Program-made: the position numbers and the translations under genes
Notes under the pieces: model-generated
The model's input: only the letters and a program-made list of their open reading frames with translations
Databases searched by the model: none
Told to the model about the DNA's origin: nothing
NCBI GenBank assembly: GCA_964017195.1
Contig: OZ024889.1
Coordinates: forward strand, 67,096,358 to 67,160,357
Source of the DNA: Siderastrea radians
Taxonomy: Eukaryota > Cnidaria > Anthozoa > Scleractinia > Rhizangiidae
Direction of reading: 5' to 3'
DNA: 64,000 bases
Part shown: piece by piece, positions 23,131 through 36,420 of the stretch
Layout of the letters: each line of letters begins with the position of its first letter
How positions within the stretch are numbered: position 1 is the stretch's first letter

Positions 23131-23407
23131 AGGTCAAATAAACCAAAATTTCGACATTTTTTCTTTCAATCCAATTTACTTGTTATGTGTTGATTTGGTA
23201 TCAAATAAACATATTCTGAAGTTTCAAGTCAATTGGACTTAGGATCGCAGAGATAATGGCACGTGAAAAGTGCTACTTTTTGGCCTTCATAATCGTAGAG
23301 CGGTCGGGAAAGTTGTCGGTAAATTGTCGGAAATAACACTAGTGACGTCACTGTTGGCGAGCTGGAAAATTGCAGGGATTCGAAGTGTGAGGACGTGAGC
23401 GGAAAAT

Positions 23408-23572
23408 CATGGTGTTTTGTGCTGCTATGAGAGTAAAGTAAGTAATTTTAAGTATCCAGAAGATCCAGAACTGCCTCAAGAATGGCTCAAAGAATGAAAG
23501 GAGGATCGTTTCAACCCACAAAACACTGATTCACGTGTCTCTGCAGACCAGTTTACACCACAGGTAACCAAA
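23408..23572 (+). pseudogene. THAP zinc-finger remnant
   Basis: A start MVFCAA is followed, after a frame break, by KYPEDPELPQEWLKE, a stop, and DRFNPQNTDSRVSADQF. The spacing of F/Y-P-x-D, L, W, the F-x-P segment and R-V-S-x-D-Q-F follows the THAP fold (positions of FP, W, P and the SxHF box). The zinc-binding Cys and His are mostly lost. A degraded DNA-binding domain of the surrounding transposon. Confidence 0.55.
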
Positions 23573-24177
23573 GCGATTCGATCGAAAATAATCGGCGGTT
23601 TTCCAAGGACAATACCTAAAAATCCAAATAAAGTTTGAAGAACCTTACCTGTTATGTGTTTGCTGTGTTTTTGCCGGTTTTCCGAGCTTGTGGAGGTTGT
23701 TTTGAGCGGTAAGTTACAGCGGTATAAACCATCCATGTCCGCCCAAGAACGGAGCAACTTCACACGGGAATTCCAATTGCGTGTTCAGCATTTGCACAAC
23801 GTAGAAATTTAGAGGTAAGAATTTTGCATTTTGTTCAATATATCTATGACTAGCTTGTATCTTCTGATGGTTGTTAACTCTTTCAGTTAGTTTACTTGAG
23901 AATTATAAGTCATAGCAGTTACTAAGCATTAACAATAACCTCGGGTTTTTGGCGCATAAATTAGGCTTCAATAATTATAAACAAACGTAACTTTCGAGCT
24001 CTGAATGTAATATTCTTCACGCACTAAAATATTTCAGTTTTATCGCTTTCATACAGCGGCTACAGGCCCCTCTTAAGCCTCTCACAAGCCAACACTCAAG
24101 ACGACCAACAACATAAACCCAGATTTAATAAACTGGCCTAGTTTCTAAGTGTTGTGGCTTGTCACTGGCAAACAGGT

Positions 24178-24764
24178 CCCAGGGGGGGGGGGGTACTCCG
24201 GATTTCAAGTGACGGTGATAATCGAAGGATTTTTTTTGGGGGGGGGGGGTTGAAAATTTTCATTCCGGAATGTTTTCGGGTAGGAAAATTTGGCAAGTAT
24301 TTTTTTGGGTGGCTTGATTTAAGTAGAGATTTTTTGGGTATTCAAAACAATCTGAAGAATTGTGGTAGTACCTGTGTATCCTGGCCGCGTAGTTCTGCGA
24401 ATATTAAGTACTGACAACCAAACTTGTTTTGGGGTTGTTTTAATTATATTTAACGATGGTGTCACATTACATTGCATCCGTTTCATAAAACCGGTTATAC
24501 AATAGTACGCAAAGTGTCTCGGGTGTATTTCACAAGGCTTCAATTCATTCAACTGATTTCTCATCCATCGTGTTTATCACCCGGCTTTATCCTCACTGGA
24601 ATTCCCTTTTGCTGTAGTGAATTCTTGATATCCTTTGCTTGTGACTTGTGGGTTAATCCTTTCTGGAAATTTTTGAGGCTCGAAAATTCGGCATGGGATT
24701 TGGGATTTTTGGAGGCCCCCATTCGATCATCCCCGTCACTTGAAATCGGGAGTACCCCCCTGGG
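24178..24764. mobile_element. 587-bp hAT-type MITE nested in the THAP transposon
   Basis: Starts cccaggggg with a tactcc and gatttcaagtgacgg block; ends with the complement (ccgtcacttgaaatcggg, then agtaccccccctggg-like). Flanks are aaacaggt (24170-24177) and aagcaggt (24765-24772), an 8-bp duplication with one mismatch, as for hAT elements. G-runs at 24182-24192 and 24238-24249. Confidence 0.8.
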
Positions 24765-27059
24765 AAGCAGGTGTTCCAGGCTGGTCCATGTTCATGATTT
24801 TTAGGGGAGGCAGAAATGACATCATGTCAAGACAAACATGCCCCTCTCAAGTTTATGACAGGTGTATCACTTAATATAATTATGGGGTCCACCCTTCGTA
24901 CAGCTGCTATCTAAGTACTTTCAGGAGGGGGAAATGGTTGACCCATAAAAACTGAAGGAATTGATTGTTGTTTGAAACAAAAAAAAACTTCTTTTGTGGG
25001 TGTCGCATATGTTCCTTGTCACTCCAAGAAGTACTAATACCTCTTGAAAAGTTGTTCCTGCCAGCATGAATTTCTGACATTATATAGTACCTTAAAATCC
25101 TAGAAAGTGTCAAAACACGCTGACAATGGTCATTTTAAATTCAAACACCCTAAGTGGTACCAAAGCATGAATTGTAATTACGGTGACCCCTTCACTACAC
25201 TATGGGAGCCCCTCCCCTCTCACCTCCTAGGTTAAGTACCACTCTGTAGTAATTGAAGAAAATACAAAGTTGAGATACATTTCAAAGAGTAGTACAAGTG
25301 TCAACCAAATATGATGTTAATATTATCTAGCAAGACTGCCAAGCTGTTAATGGACATATTCAAAGCCCTTTCAGTTTCCACTTTTACTTGGGAAGCTCTC
25401 TCTAATTTTTAAAACCAGACAAGATGAAATGGCTATTGGGATTTGTCGTCCCAGCTTCATACGTATCCAGTAAGTGTATTGCCTATAAGGAACATTACTC
25501 TATACATGTTCTGAGAATGAAAGAGGAAACAACAGACTCATAAGAAAGATACACAGATGAGTAAAAGGTAACTCAGCAGTAAAGGGATTAAATAAATACG
25601 TCAACTACAAAAATAAATCTATATTAAATAAATAAACAGGTTAGCTAACCAGTAACAACAGTAGAAGAACAACATTAACTCGATTTCACAGTCTTAGAAA
25701 TAATGAAATCACATTTGATTTGTTTAAGCTAAAATTTGAGAGTTTGTTTTTGCTTTCAACTAACAATTTTATTACTTATATGTTGTACTGGTAGTACAAC
25801 TGATTGTAAACCCAATACTTGTTAAACCATATACATCGAAGGGGTCATAAAGTGCACAAGGTTGCTAAGAACATAACAAGGTATACTGTTTATGTAATCA
25901 TGTTCATTCATGTAATAAGGGTTTTTGTAATTGTCATTTAATTATTGTTCCTTGATCTTTTACTACTTTCACGTCACCTTTTGTCAAATATCTTAGTATT
26001 TAGCACACAACCTCATGAGCATTGCAACATCTCATCATGTATTAATGAAGGATGTTTTCTCATGAACACAATTTATAGGTGATTCATTTTCAGACCAAAA
26101 TATGTAATTTTCCCTCCTCACTGGTCCCCTGGTTCCTCCCCAGCTCCCAGAGGTTTTTCTTTCTCTTTTCCCGAACAAAATTCAACCACAAAGCAGCTCT
26201 CAGTGTGCCCACTGTCAGACCAAGCATGTCATTTTCCTTACCCATCTTGAGAACCAGATGTGTAATTTTTCCCACCCATTTTCAGAACTGACAAAACATA
26301 ACTGTCACCCCCAAATCAATTACCATTTTCAGACCTGACTTTTAAGTCAACAACCATTTTCAGACCAAAAAGGCTTTAAACCCATACTCATTTGGGTTGC
26401 ACCAATCTATACGTGGAGTTTGTTCTCTGCCCCCCCCACCCCCCCCCCCCAAAAAAAAGAGCCCAAAGCAAAAATACGTTTAAATATGTACGTACTCCGG
26501 CCTTCATTTTCAAAATACTGATTATAATCTGTCTCAATGACAGCTGGATTTAAAAAATTCTCTTCATCTGTCTCTAGGACATAGCAGGTGGTATCTTATC
26601 ACGGGATTTGGGAATTGCACGACAGCAGAACACTTCTCGCCCAGCTGGCATTAGTACACAGTTGACAAAATTTAAATGCACCTAAATTTTGAGCCTAAGA
26701 TTGTATACATGCAAAACAACAAACAAACACAGTCACTAGTAACACTTTGTGATGTAGACAGATACATTCAACCTGTTTTCGGCTATGTTAAAAATTTGAG
26801 CTGGATTTCCTGCCGCTGTTGCCGCGAGGATGAAAACCGTACTCACACAGCAACCATAATGGCTACATGTATATGAAGCTTTGCTTTACTCTAGTCAGTC
26901 TAGTCAGTAAGGCATAACAACAAACATCGATCATGATAAGTGTACAAAAGGGCTGCAAAGAACAACAAAAATGCCTCAGATAAAGTGGTAACGCATTTAT
27001 TAACAATTATACGGCGAACTTTTACAGTGTAATGAATAAATAAGCTTAAACGCTCACCA

Positions 27060-27206
27060 TTAAACTTTACCAATTCCGTCGTTTACTTTGGAAGCCATTG
27101 CTGTCGGTCTAATATCATCTGAGATTTTGCAGTCCGATTCTGTGGTAATTAGCTCAAACTGGTATGGCTCTACGTTAAATGCCACAGGTTTGAGCTCCTC
27201 GGCCAT
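27060..27206 (-). pseudogene. Transposon-encoded PYxFE-type N-terminal fragment
   Basis: Forty-eight codons, MAEELKPVAFNVEPYQFELI and then an acidic stretch, ending in a stop. The PYQFE box followed by S/D/E-rich sequence is the N-terminal signature of P2X7-C-like proteins carried by cnidarian and fish transposons; the family's zinc-binding domain is missing. It starts just inside the right TIR of the 23131-27546 element, mirroring the THAP frame at the other end. Confidence 0.45.
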
Positions 27207-27564
27207 TTTCAACGCAAAGAAAACGGGTGAAAACAGAGAATTTTCGAAAAAATTACAACAATACTCTTCAATACTCGCCTTTCGATCTTGAGCTTTCTTT
27301 GCTCATCAACAGTGACGTCACAGAATCAGCGGTTGTTTCCATTCCTTCCATTTAAGCGCGCGGTCATTTCAGAAACGATTTCGTGAAACCTTCGGATATC
27401 TTCGTACTTCTGGCTTTATTACTCCTTTTAAGGTCTCAGGAAGGAAAATTTCGGTCCAGTTTGGCTTTATAATGATTTCTTTTTGTGTCAAGACGCGTTT
27501 AAACGGCTAAAGCGGAATTATCAAAATTTGGGTTTATTTGACCTTTAATTAAATAGATTGATAA

Positions 27565-28018
<454 letters not shown>

Positions 28019-28172
28019 CGAATAATCGATCAAATAATCAATATACCACAATTTCCTGATTATGTCTAATTATTTCCTGATTATTTATTACGACCTGATT
28101 ATTTCTTAAATTTACAACTGTTTGTTTGACTCGGCCAGGTATTGCACTCTGTAAATTGTTCAATTTTCAATG

Positions 28173-30233
28173 AAAGTGCACCTAACCCCCAAATTTTTCC
28201 CCGTCAAATAAATTCTGTTATCATTTGAAGCATTTCGTCACAAAAAGTTTTTCATTTGGTTTAATCCCTGATTTTCTGTGCGCGGTTGAAGTACGGAAAA
28301 TCGGGCGAAAATAGACACCATTTTGGTTCAGGGTCGAGCAGTGAGGGCATGGGACTAGTCACCTTGTGACGTCAAATCAAGAACTCGCAGTCTCCCGCTT
28401 CTCCATCGGAGCTATATTTCTCTGGAGTTCTCGGAGATGTACAGAAACTGTCGACAGTTCGTATTGCTCCGAGACGTAGTAACCAAAGAAACGAATCACA
28501 AGACGTATCACTACATAATACAGCTTTTTTTGACGACGAACGACCGGAGGTGAACAGACGAAATGAATGGATTTTGTAAAGCAATAGCGAACAAAGCGGC
28601 AGCCTTCCAAGCACTCGACAGACTCGATACTACGCTCGATGCATTTTAAGCAAAGATTTGTTGTCGCAGAAGAAGGTATCCGATCAAACGATAGCTTTTT
28701 ATGTATTTCCAATGATTCAACGGCCGATAACCATAGAATGCCCCGCCACATGAACTATTTTTTGTGAAGCCCTCTACGCGATACGCGGTACCCAGAAAAT
28801 TATTACCTTTGCGAATTGTTCAAGTTGGCTACACGGTAAGCGCTAAATAATTACATGTAAGCGGTGGCCAAAACAGCCTAGGGTTTAAAATTAAAGACCC
28901 TATTTATAGAAAGACCTCCTTCAGCGGAACCGAACGCGCTTTCTCCACAATAACAAACCATTGCCATTATTCCTTATTCTAGTCGTGCCTCGCTATCCCG
29001 CCATAAGAATTTCAGTTATCTTAAGTCATTTTAAATTACTCGAGCATAACAAAACATTACTGTGCAGAGATCCCTTGCTCATATCCTCCGTTGAAGTACA
29101 CTGCAAGCAGTCTCTTTCTTCTTTTATTACCATTTCTTTGTGCGAAAAAAGGCCGCAAGAAAATCGAGGTACAGGCGATGAGCGGCGAAGCCTCGAGTTG
29201 CGAGTCAAGAAGCGAGGGCCGGTTGATTTACATAATTTGTACATTTCCGCTCGCGCGTAGGATCTGAGGAAACTGCTCGCACGTTGAAGCAAGAAAAATT
29301 ATTGCTAAGATAATCTCAGTTGAACCGATACTAGCAAACTCTCGTGCTTATAATTCTCGTCAATTGCCTGCCTGATTCACTAGTGTCATAAATTGTTGTT
29401 ATTGTTTATGCTGGTTACAGAAATGGACAAGACGTAAGTAATATCGCAGTTTCCACATTTACTTCTATGTAAAATAAACAAATGAAGAAAGGAATGCTTT
29501 AATTTATTAAAATCTTCATTTCTATAAGAGATTCTCTCAGCTTGAGTATAAATCTCAAATGTGAGAAGCGGAGAGCAGGAAAACCAAGACCAAACGTGAA
29601 GGCCGAACGTGCGAAATAAAATGTAAACAGTCACGGGCGAAGCTCATCATTCCGGCTTCTTCACGGCCCTCCAAGGCCAATCGTTGCTTTATTTGCTGTT
29701 CCAGTTCTTAGTTTGCCTTTATTTCCTTTTTGCATTGAGCGATTCATTCTTCGTTGGTTAGCGGGTTATTAGCAGATATGGCCAGGACGGCACTTTCTTC
29801 ATCATTTGTCGGTGTACTGTCGACAAATGATGAAGAATCTATCTCGTATTCAGAGCTAAAATTCATTTACAAATCAGCAGAATCCGCCTAGCTCGTCTCA
29901 GTATCTGCTTTGGATTACAACATTGGAATTTTAGTCATACCATGACTTTGTTCGAATTAGCTAGAAGGTCAGAAGGCTGCGATCAACAAATAAAGTCAGG
30001 GAAACACAGCTAAACACTAAGCGGCGTGGAATTCTTGGTTCTTGATCTGACGTCACAACTACGGCTCACCCCAGGTTCCTCTTACTCGGACTTGAGCCAA
30101 ATTTTTGTTGAATTTAACAGGGCACAGAAAAATCGACAATTTAACTAAATCAAAAAAGTTTTGGGAAGAAATGTTCCAGATGATAACAGAATTTATTTAG
30201 CCGAAAAAAAAATTAGGGGTTAGGAGCACTTTA
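28173..30233. mobile_element. 2.1-kb TIR transposon upstream of the STAND gene
   Basis: Left end gaaagtgcacctaaccccca and the reverse complement of the right end (30234 inward) match for about 115 bases, including aaataaattctgttatcat. The similarity continues patchily to a tgacgtca box about 200 bases in. The same arrangement (TIR, then tgacgtca, then a short acidic minus-strand frame at the right end) is seen in 23131-27546, so I place both in one superfamily. Target duplication is not evident. No intact transposase. Confidence 0.7.
29744..29866 (-). pseudogene. Short acidic frame inside the right end of the TIR element
   Basis: Forty codons starting MNFSSEYEIDSSSF, rich in S, D and E, then a stop. 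By position it is the counterpart of the PYQFE frame in the neighbouring transposon. No domain is recognised; it may be a truncated transposon accessory protein. Confidence 0.3.
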
Positions 30234-30678
30234 ACGTTTTCTCGGATTGAAACAATACCTGACTGAACGAGACTCTGAGAGAACCGCTTCCGGGTTCTTT
30301 CTAGTTGCTGGTATCGATTTCTCATTCTCACTTAATCAAAGTATATCAAACACTAGAGCGCGAGTTTCAACAGAATCGCAAGAAAAAAACGCAAACGACG
30401 CGTAGCGGAGTTCTTTCGTTGGGACAAAAATGCAAGTGTCGATTATATTGATGAAACACTCTTTCGAGTGTTGATACATTTTTCACAGAAACCATCAAGT
30501 AAAGGGAAAGAGAATGAAGATGGCCCAAAATCTACGTTAGTTACATGGAAAACCGGGTACCCACTAGATCCCAGCACGCTCATGGATTGTTTTGTAGCCA
30601 TCAGGAATTATTAATCAGTTCTTGATCTTCGCAGATCGAGAGCGAACCGCTGTGACGCTGTTTGGATCGTCACCAGTC
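30234..30678. other. Probable promoter/5' region of the STAND gene
   Basis: 445 bases between the TIR transposon and the proposed first ATG. No TATA-like box stands out. If the ATG model is right, the transposon end lies within ordinary promoter distance and could supply regulatory sequence. Confidence 0.3.
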
Positions 30679-33600
30679 ATGCAGGAAAGTGATCAAGGTA
30701 TTTCAAACTCTTATTCTTCCCGAAAGTGTGTAGAGTAGTGGCGAAGTGGTTTGTTGTTGGTGCGTCGGACTTTGGAGAGGTTGGGTTTCGTGCGATCTAC
30801 GTTGGTTTTCGCGTGGGCTATAGGAGCTCGAGAGAAGCCTCCTCACAGGCTGGCTAAGTGATTCGAGCCCTAGCTGCAAAGTAAATTGAAGTTTGAAGCT
30901 AATTTGCTCTTCATTGGGTGATAACACCTTAGCAAGCGATAATCCTAACTTCTTAAAAATTCTTACTTTGCAGGTGTAGGACAAGAAGGCCTACCAAGAA
31001 AAGAAACTCTGTCAGGTATTAAAAATCGATCTCTGTTCCATTTCTATCATTATTTTAAAGACGAATTACGCTATTTTATACGCAAAGGAAGCAAAAACTT
31101 GTTCAAGAAAGCGGAAGATCGAGACATCTGGTCTAAGCTCTTCAGCTTATCACCGAAGAGAATGTACGTGGACAAAACAATTCGATTGGAAAGATGATAA
31201 TGTAGACCGTTTTGGTGATACAGTTTTTGAATACCTCCTCTGGGGGACAGGGGGGTGGGGTAGGGGACGATTGCAGTCTCGATTATATTCTTCTCTTCAT
31301 TAGCCGGACTGAGTAGTTTCAGGGCGCTTTGTAATATAACATTTTGACACTTGCCTGCTATCACTGAACTTGTTTCCTCAAAATTGAAATTGTGTTAGAA
31401 TTAGACGACTGCAGTGTACGTTGTATGCTATTTTTTAACAGGTGCCTGTAAACGTTTGTCTGATCTTCCTCGTCCTGCTCGACCATTTGTCAATCGCAAG
31501 GAAGAACTCAGTAAAATCAAGAATTACCTAAGCCGGGAAAATGACTGCAGATGCGTGTTCGTATATGGTGCTGTTGGGATGGGAAAAACAGCAACTGCTG
31601 TTAAGGCAGCAAACGAGATTCGGGATAATGATGCGGAAACTGCTGTCGTGTATATCAACTACAAATATGTAAGATCGGTTGATGATCTAGCCTTGAAGAT
31701 TGCCAAACAAGTGTACCATTTTCCTTTGAACGAGCCGATTTCTGAAGTGAAAAGGCGCATAATAAATGAACAAGATCTCTTCACAGTGTTGTTGTTGGAC
31801 AACTTTGAACACTTGCTTCACTTGAGTACGGAAAGTGGACAAGCCAACATCCAGTCTGAAAGGAAGATAGACCCAAACGAAGGGTCGAAGATTATGAAGT
31901 TCATCACGGAAATTGTCACAGATTCAGCAAGTGTAAAACTGCTGGTCACTTCATCAGAGAATGTTCGTTTCCCTGGGACAGGTCAAAAGTGGATCAGGTT
32001 GCTTCCCTTGACAAATGGCGACTCTTTCCAGCTGCTTAAAAACATCTATGGCGATAGAACGGAGGTGGAAAAAGAAATTGCGTACAAACTTGCTAAGTTT
32101 TGCAGTGGTATTCCACACGCTCTCACTATCTTGGCCTCCTGGCAAGACTGCCCTCCTGACCTCGTGCGAATGATGAGTAACGCAAATCCAAAGCAGAAAT
32201 ATGAGAAATTTACAAGGATTGCAACTGCTCACGAATATGAGAAGATTGACGTATGTCTTGACGCCTGTTTTAACAGACTTGAACCGCATCTTCAAGACAC
32301 TCTTATATCTCTAACGTTGTTTAGAGGACTTTTCACCATGCAAACAGCTGAGAAAGTCTTCTGTACAGAGGGACTAGCAGGTGAAATATTGGAACTGGTG
32401 CAGCGATCTTTCTTGGAACAGAACATCTTGGACAGTATATGTTCGTACAGCCTGCTCACAGTCCAAAAACTCTACTGCCAGAATAAAGCCCTGGAAGGAC
32501 ACTTCCACCAAGTACTTTGTGGTGCTCGTAACTTGTTCATCGAACACTTTTTTGCTTTTCTTGAAGAAACCTTTGAGAAGTTTCTAAGCAAGGGAATCTT
32601 GCCAGCCATTCTTGCGTTTCGACAAGAAGAGGAAAACGTCATGCAGCTTCTTGACTGGTTTGGGAGTGGTGACATGGACGAAGGTCAAATGCAAAGGTGC
32701 ATCGACGTGTTCAACAAAGTTGGAGAACTGCTCGCAAAGATGATGGGGAAGAAACGGTTCGAAACAGTTTTCACCCTGTTGGAAGGGAAGAGCAGAGGCA
32801 TGGGAGACCAAAAGAGACTGAGTGAATGTCTCACCTCGCTGGGGATCCGAGAAGTGTTCAACTGTTTCTTTTCACCTTGTCTGCCAGACGACGCCGCTGA
32901 AAAGGCCAAAAACTATTTGGTGGAAGCCGATGGAATCCAAACGACTCTAGAAATCAACACCGGCAACAGCAGAGCCCAGTGTCTTGCCAAAAGTGGTCGA
33001 TGTCTGGCAAAAGAAGGCAAATTTCGTGAAGCGAAAGAAAAGATTGAAAAAGCAATTGAGATTCGAAAGCGACATGGGCAGGAGGATAGCGTAATGTTGG
33101 GTGCAACATACAATGATTTGGCAGGTGAGTTTTGTGCTTTAATACTATAACTAAAACATCCCCTAAGCGTCATTAGAAGTGTTCGCTCTGGTCTCAGCTC
33201 GCCTGAGGCTAAGCGACCAAAGGAGACGGCTAATCCAGGATAACGTTTAAATATTTTCGACGACTTCTTTGAGCTCTTGTTTACAATGTCATAAGCTCTT
33301 AAATTACTCTTATATTTAAGTCCGTAAAGCTAGCATAGTCTCACTGAGCCGTCAGTCAGTTCCTGTTTTACATGTTTGGAAAAGACTTGGTTCACTATGT
33401 CTGTTAACCAGAGGAGTAGAACGGACACTGATCATGTGCATAATGTTCATTTTTCACCCCATTAGTGTAGAAACACCGTTTGAATGTAAAGTGCTACAAA
33501 TACCTGAGTCGATCGTCAGAAAATGCCGGGCTTGTCAGAATTTGGCTATGTCCAACGAAATCCCGACTACAGTTGGACAAAATGTCCAGACAAATGTTTA

Positions 33601-34980
33601 ACTGAAATGGTAGTGAAAAGAAATTGATGGTCAGGCATTGGAATTGACATAGCGATATTTCTTGGACCATATAATGTGATGCTGGTACAGCCACCTCAAA
33701 GAATAAAGCCCTGGAAGTGTACGATGGTGATCGTAACTTGGCATTTGCTTGTACAATTCCTCCAAATGCAACCGTTTATGACGGCAGTCGAGTACAAAGA
33801 GGCCACTTTCTATTTCTAATAAAACACTTCTAAAGTAATCATACCGGTATTAGATAAGCTTGTCTAAAACGGCTACGTAACGATATCAACACAGCGCGCG
33901 TTTAATGGTGAACATTGAAAGGCGCGACTGCAGACCGACACAGGTAAGACGGAAATTACTGGATATCTCTTCAAAATACCTTTTTATTTAGAGAAGTGAA
34001 AAAAAAAAAAGGTTGTTTGACCATTTTTTTTAACTGAATTTTTTTGGCCTGTAAGACCGGTTGTAATGCCGCAGTCAGTACTGTTACACAAACGGCAATG
34101 GCGTTATTGTTTTATGGCGTCCGTAGCTGAGCTAATTACAACATTTGTTACAGGTTTTAGTTAACGTGTCCAAATGCCCAAATGCCTCGTACGGCGTCAT
34201 AGAAGCTCTTATTTGGGTAACAGCTACGGAGCGTATCCATGTAGTACTACTCTCTTCGTAGTTAAGAAAATATAAATATAAAGATTGATAAATTGAGGAG
34301 ATTTCATTTCATTTCTAGTGGTCCTGTCTCTTGGAGCGGCACATCAACAAGAAGGAGCCCATGAACTTCTAAGAAAAGCCATAAATATCAGAGAAAATAA
34401 AACTCTCTCAATCTACCAACGAGAACTGGGTATGCGCCATCCGTTTACTGCTACCATCCTGAACAGTCTGTCCAATAATTATTACGCCCTACGTGATTTG
34501 GAAAACGCCAAACGGTATGCGGAGGACGCGCTGAAGATTCGGCTTGAGTTGTTGAGGGAACATATCGACACAGCCAAGTCTTTATTTGACCTTGCAATGG
34601 TGCACAAAGAAAAGGGAGAGTTCAAGGAAGCGAAAGCGTACCTTGAGCAGTGCGAAGCCATGCAGATAAAAGTGCTGGATGACAACATGAAGGATCTCGA
34701 ACGGTAAGTCAATGCAGTGGTCTTTTCTTATGCCGGTTTGCTTTAATGGCTTGAAACAAGCAAAGGCAAAATAGTCCAGTCTAATGCAAAAGATGCAGGT
34801 TTGGACAAAAACCCTTCTACAATCTTTGTGACACTTCATTACCACTTTATTGTCCTTATGACTAGTGCTTCGCTTTATTTTTAATTTTTTTCACACAACA
34901 GGACAAAACAAGAGCTGGAACACGTTAGCAACCGCTTTGCCGTTAACGTGCAGTTGGAGCAACCGTCCGTGCGCCACTGA
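30679..34980 (+). CDS. STAND NTPase with C-terminal TPR repeats, five-exon model
   Basis: Exons: 30679-30697, 30974-31015, 31442-33124, 34319-34703, 34902-34980. All introns are GT-AG and all phases join in frame, giving 735 codons plus TGA. The product is a signal-transduction ATPase of the NB-ARC-like STAND class. Residues about 63-70 are the P-loop (GAVGMGKT), about 136-144 the Walker B strand (LLLDNFEHL), about 186-192 an LLVTSSE sensor strand and about 243-248 GIPHAL, the GxP motif. From about residue 525 the chain is helical repeats of TPR type (GKFREAKEKIEKAIEI, DLENAKRYAEDALKI, GEFKEAKAYLEQ). Proteins of this layout are thought to be cytosolic switch proteins in innate immunity or cell death, with TPRs sensing the trigger; the ligand is unknown. 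There is no visible N-terminal effector domain, so an upstream exon is possible: a cag at 30634 would be an acceptor in an open frame. The 42-base second exon is unusually short. Confidence 0.85.
33125..34318 (+). other. Third intron of the STAND gene
   Basis: Starts gtgagt, ends atttctag. It contains stops in all frames and no repeat I recognise. Removing it joins a phase-1 exon to one beginning with two bases, completing a valine codon. Confidence 0.8.
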
Positions 34981-35344
34981 TTCATGAGTTGATACAGACA
35001 CAATAGAAACTTTTATATCAAGTTTGGTACCTGTAAAGTACAGAAACGGTTTGATAAATCGACTTTGGGGCCTGGGAGGTCTCCGGTGTTTAGTTAGCCA
35101 CTGATTTAGCTGATCCATTGATGAGACTAGTGGTGCGTCAATTCGCCGTTTGCGAAAAAGTTGCATTATACAGCTAGGTATTTTGGCTAACTAGTGTTTA
35201 TATCATCGTCTTGTTATTTACCTCATTAGCCAATACAGAGAAATGCAAAGGAAAAGAAACCAGTTTTTACAATTACATCGAAGACAGGCTAGTGGCTTTA
35301 ATTTCGTGCATGGCATTGAATTACATTTTATAGAGTTAGATTAG

Positions 35345-36420
35345 ATTTTTTGGGGAGTTTTAGGACCTTAAAGGACATTACAATGCACATTAGCCAATAA
35401 CGAAGTGTGTAGAATGATTAAACTCTCAAAAGGTATAGCATCGACAATTTTTACTCTAGCGCCTAGTTTTTCAAAGGCCGATTATCCGCTAATCCAGGAT
35501 AGCTGTTGGCTTCAAATTTTGTTTTGGAAGTTATTAGCATCAGTAGCAAGTTTTTTATTTGTTTGGCCAAAAGTTTTCGGCTTTGGCTAAGGGAATCAAA
35601 CTTGGAAGTCGAAATTAGCTCTAAACATGCTTTGGTCATGAAACGTAGGGTTAACTTTTAATCTTTTCGTTATAGTGCACTGGAATAAGTACATTTTACA
35701 GGAAGGTTAGAGACAGAGCTAAAAGGTGAAAGTAAAATAACGTTTTTTTTTCGGTAGTCTTAGAAACTTAAAGGGAAATTACATGGTACATTAGCCAAAC
35801 AGAAAGTATGTAAATAATAACATTTTTCTTATTAAACGTAAAATGTGTAGCACGATCAGCTAATTTTTGCCCCACCGCCTGGGTTTTCAAAGTTGGATTA
35901 TCCGGCTAATCCAGGTTTGTCGCAGACTTAATTGAAATTTTGTTTTGGAATTTAGTTATTGGTAATGATGTTTGTCATTTTTTGTTGCTAAATAACAGTT
36001 TTGGGTTTCGACTAACAGTATCAAACTTGAGGTCAAAACTAGCAGTAAAAAAAATTTTGATTTCTTTGGAGAGTTTTTGGGCCTTTGACGGACATGCATC
36101 ATATTGTAGTTATCCAATCAGAAAGCGTGTAAAATTTTAACATTTTGCTTATGTTCAAAATGACGTATAGCATCAACTATTTTTTTCTTGAGTCCAATAA
36201 CCCGCTTTTCAAGGATTTAGATCTGTTTGACTTCAAATTTGTTTTGGAAGTTATTAGTAGCGATATTTGTCTTCTGTTTGGCCAACATTTTTTGGCTTTT
36301 TACTTAAGGTATCAAACGAAGTAAAAAATTAGCCGCAAAAAAACTTGAAACGTGAGGTTAACAGTTTAATCTTTTAATAATAGCCGCATGGGAATAGATT
36401 TATTTTACAGGAGGATACAT
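35345..36420. repeat. Degenerate tandem repeat, about three units of 320-390 bp
   Basis: Starts near 35350, 35745 and 36061 align: each has a gg-a-gttttaggacctt-like opening, an attagccaa-like block, a gtgtag/gtgtaaa block, ctaatccagg-like and ttgttttggaagttatta-like blocks, and a gtttggcca block. Units are strongly diverged. It begins about 370 bases downstream of the STAND stop codon. No open frame spans a unit. Confidence 0.7.

Larger units (their letters stand above)
23131..27546. mobile_element. 4.4-kb TIR transposon relic with THAP and PYxFE remnants
   Basis: The left tip aaggtcaaataaaccaaaat at 23131 matches the reverse complement of the right end near 27520-27546. TA stands outside both tips. 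A second matching block further in contains tgacgtcactgttg (left near 23345; right, inverted, near 27309). Just inside each end is a short decayed frame: THAP-like on the left (plus strand), acidic PYQFE-type on the right (minus strand). Both protein types are associated with ISL2EU/IS4EU-like transposons. An 8-bp-flanked MITE is nested at 24178-24764. The middle has no readable transposase. Confidence 0.65.

Noticed and set aside
28377..28751. 124-codon minus-strand frame
   Set aside because: Begins inside the left part of the TIR element, has no motif and overlaps another frame on the same strand.
31954..32295. Minus-strand frames within 31.9-33.2 kb
   Set aside because: They overlap the main STAND exon, which has clear motifs and splice sites.
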